Shown in pieces: positions 62,696 to 64,000 of a stretch of DNA of 64,000 nt. The notes beneath the pieces were generated by a model that was not told the origin of the DNA, searched no databases, and was given only the letters and a program-made list of their open reading frames with translations. Numbering within the stretch: position 1 is the stretch's first letter; the number at the start of each line of letters is the position of its first letter. The stretch comes from Hyperoplus lanceolatus (taxonomy: Eukaryota > Chordata > Actinopteri > Uranoscopiformes > Ammodytidae), in assembly GCA_026929865.2 (NCBI GenBank), contig CM049404.1, forward strand, positions 28,641,001-28,705,000, written 5' to 3'. Both the position numbers and the translations under genes were made by a program.

Positions 62696-62807
62696 GTATA
62701 ATCTCTGATGTACCAACAGGTATTTGTTAGGCGCCAGAGCCGCTAATCTGCGCAGACCTCGCGAAGCTGTCTGTCAGGAGAGTCAGAGCAACCCAAACCG
62801 TCTCTCG
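62696..62807 (+). promoter_or_regulatory. Possible promoter and first exon of the next gene
   Basis: A TATAAT-like box (62696) follows a C-rich GC-box-like run (about 62669-62685). About 30 nt downstream a GC-rich segment starts, which ends at a strong donor TCG|GTAAGT (62807). A perfect CRE palindrome TGACGTCA lies at 62817-62824. No coding frame is visible in the segment, so it would be a 5' UTR exon. No downstream exon lies in the window, so the gene cannot be named. Confidence 0.35.
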
Positions 62808-63695
62808 GTAAGTCAGTGACGTCAGTCTGCTGCTTGCTGAATGGGTGGATGGATAGATGGATGGATCGCTTCTCTTTAGAGCCAATCACTTAAACCCGGA
62901 TAAATCAAAGCAGAGTGGGCCTAGCTGTTTACTCTGTAGTTCAACTGCAGTTTGGGGACTATTGTTTTCCTTTTCCTGCCGAGGGAAGAACTCAGGTAGA
63001 GTAGCCTAGAGGACTATCATTTGTGTTCTGTGCGTAATTGTGGTTGGTTTGAATGTGAAATATTTAGCTTAATGAGTCATTTTCTGAGTCTAGACTTGCT
63101 GGTGTGGGGGTCAAGTTTGATCATAATATTTGATCATTGGCTTATTTATTTTTGTATTATTTATTTGTTCATTCATTCACTTATTTGCCGCATTGTGATT
63201 TTACCGCGGATGCTGCAGCCTAATTTGGTCTCGCTTGTGGCACAAGAGTAGAACAGTGGGGCTGCAATACACCGTCAGTTAACGTTAGATTGACCTATCT
63301 CATTGCTTTCTGCCACGGTATTTGACAGTCATTCATCTTTGCATTGACGACTGTTTTTTTGCTTTACGGTAAACAAAAACTCTTTTATATAGTCTATGGT
63401 AAAAACGCACGGCAGGTACAGGTGAGGGAGAAGTATTGGACTCATCTGTTACATTAACATCATATGTGAATCACTGCTGCAGGTGTTGGACAGTGCAGAT
63501 TAGCCTACTTTCGCATGGCTATTCGTGGCTTTGGACATAGCCTATTATTATTCACCATTCATTACACTGTGTTGTGTGCTGCTGCTCTTATGCACCAGCC
63601 ATCTACTGCATGTTCTGACCTGCTTTGATAAATAACAACAAAGAAAGAAATTACACTGTATTGCATTGCATTGCATCGGGGGAAGACAGTTGTAG

Positions 63696-63983
63696 TGTAA
63701 ACAACTGTGGAATAATAACTAAGTTTTATTTTGCGCCTCAGAGCAAAATAGAGCATGATTTGACAATATATATTCAAAAATATAAACAAACAAAATATTG
63801 TGCAGCAACTTTTAAATTGATGTGGACATGCATGGCCAACAGAGGGACACCTTGTAGGACTGCTTACATCCATTATATCATTTTCTGTGCTTTTAATGTG
63901 TGTTAAGCGGATGTCTTTTTGTGTTAGTTAAGAAATGTATCTTGTATTTTAAATGATGTGTTGAAGGCTAGAGTTGAAGGCTA
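63696..63983. repeat. Dispersed repeat, copy 2 of a downstream pair
   Basis: Direct-orientation counterpart of 60533-60782, with small insertions. It begins near AACAACTGTGGAATAATAAC and ends in AGAGTTGAAGGCTA. Confidence 0.7.
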
Positions 63984-64000
63984 ATGTGTGAGGAGGTCAG

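Overview
This is nuclear DNA from a ray-finned fish, probably a teleost. It has vertebrate intron/exon structure, very abundant (CA/GT)n and (CT)n microsatellites, a Tc1-like transposon, tRNA-derived SINEs and many short inverted-repeat elements (MITEs). No species can be named from the sequence alone. I did not find a new multigene system. The most interesting signals are tiny candidate exons in the src gene and several layered or chimeric transposon insertions.

Layout. Bases 1-12,796 hold no recognisable coding exon and are probably src upstream or intron-1 sequence. They carry microsatellites, a rearranged Tc1 element (1878-3520) and several MITEs. Bases 12,797-24,355 hold the complete coding region of a Src-type non-receptor tyrosine kinase on the + strand: 11 constitutive coding exons, 538 residues predicted. 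There are also two in-frame candidate alternative microexons, one matching the position and length of the neuronal N1-Src exon (15,048-15,065) and one of 27 nt in the SH3-SH2 linker (17,080-17,106). The src 3' UTR probably runs to about 27.3 kb.

A GC-rich candidate promoter/first exon at about 28.2-28.3 kb begins a second + strand gene, mical1. Its 24 coding exons (32,863-56,173) encode a predicted 1257-residue flavoprotein monooxygenase with CH, LIM and C-terminal bMERB domains. A poly(A) signal lies at 57,425. The last 6.5 kb is non-coding and repeat-rich. It contains a nested transposon insertion with visible target-site duplications, a poly-C tract that may be an assembly problem, and a possible TATA/CRE-bearing first exon near 62.7-62.8 kb.

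Functionally, Src is a membrane-anchored signalling kinase and MICAL1 is an actin-oxidising enzyme. Both act on the cytoskeleton, but nothing here shows that they are co-regulated; they are simply head-to-tail neighbours. Exon coordinates were set by hand from GT/AG boundaries, reading-frame phase and family similarity. All phases close exactly, giving one open frame for each gene.
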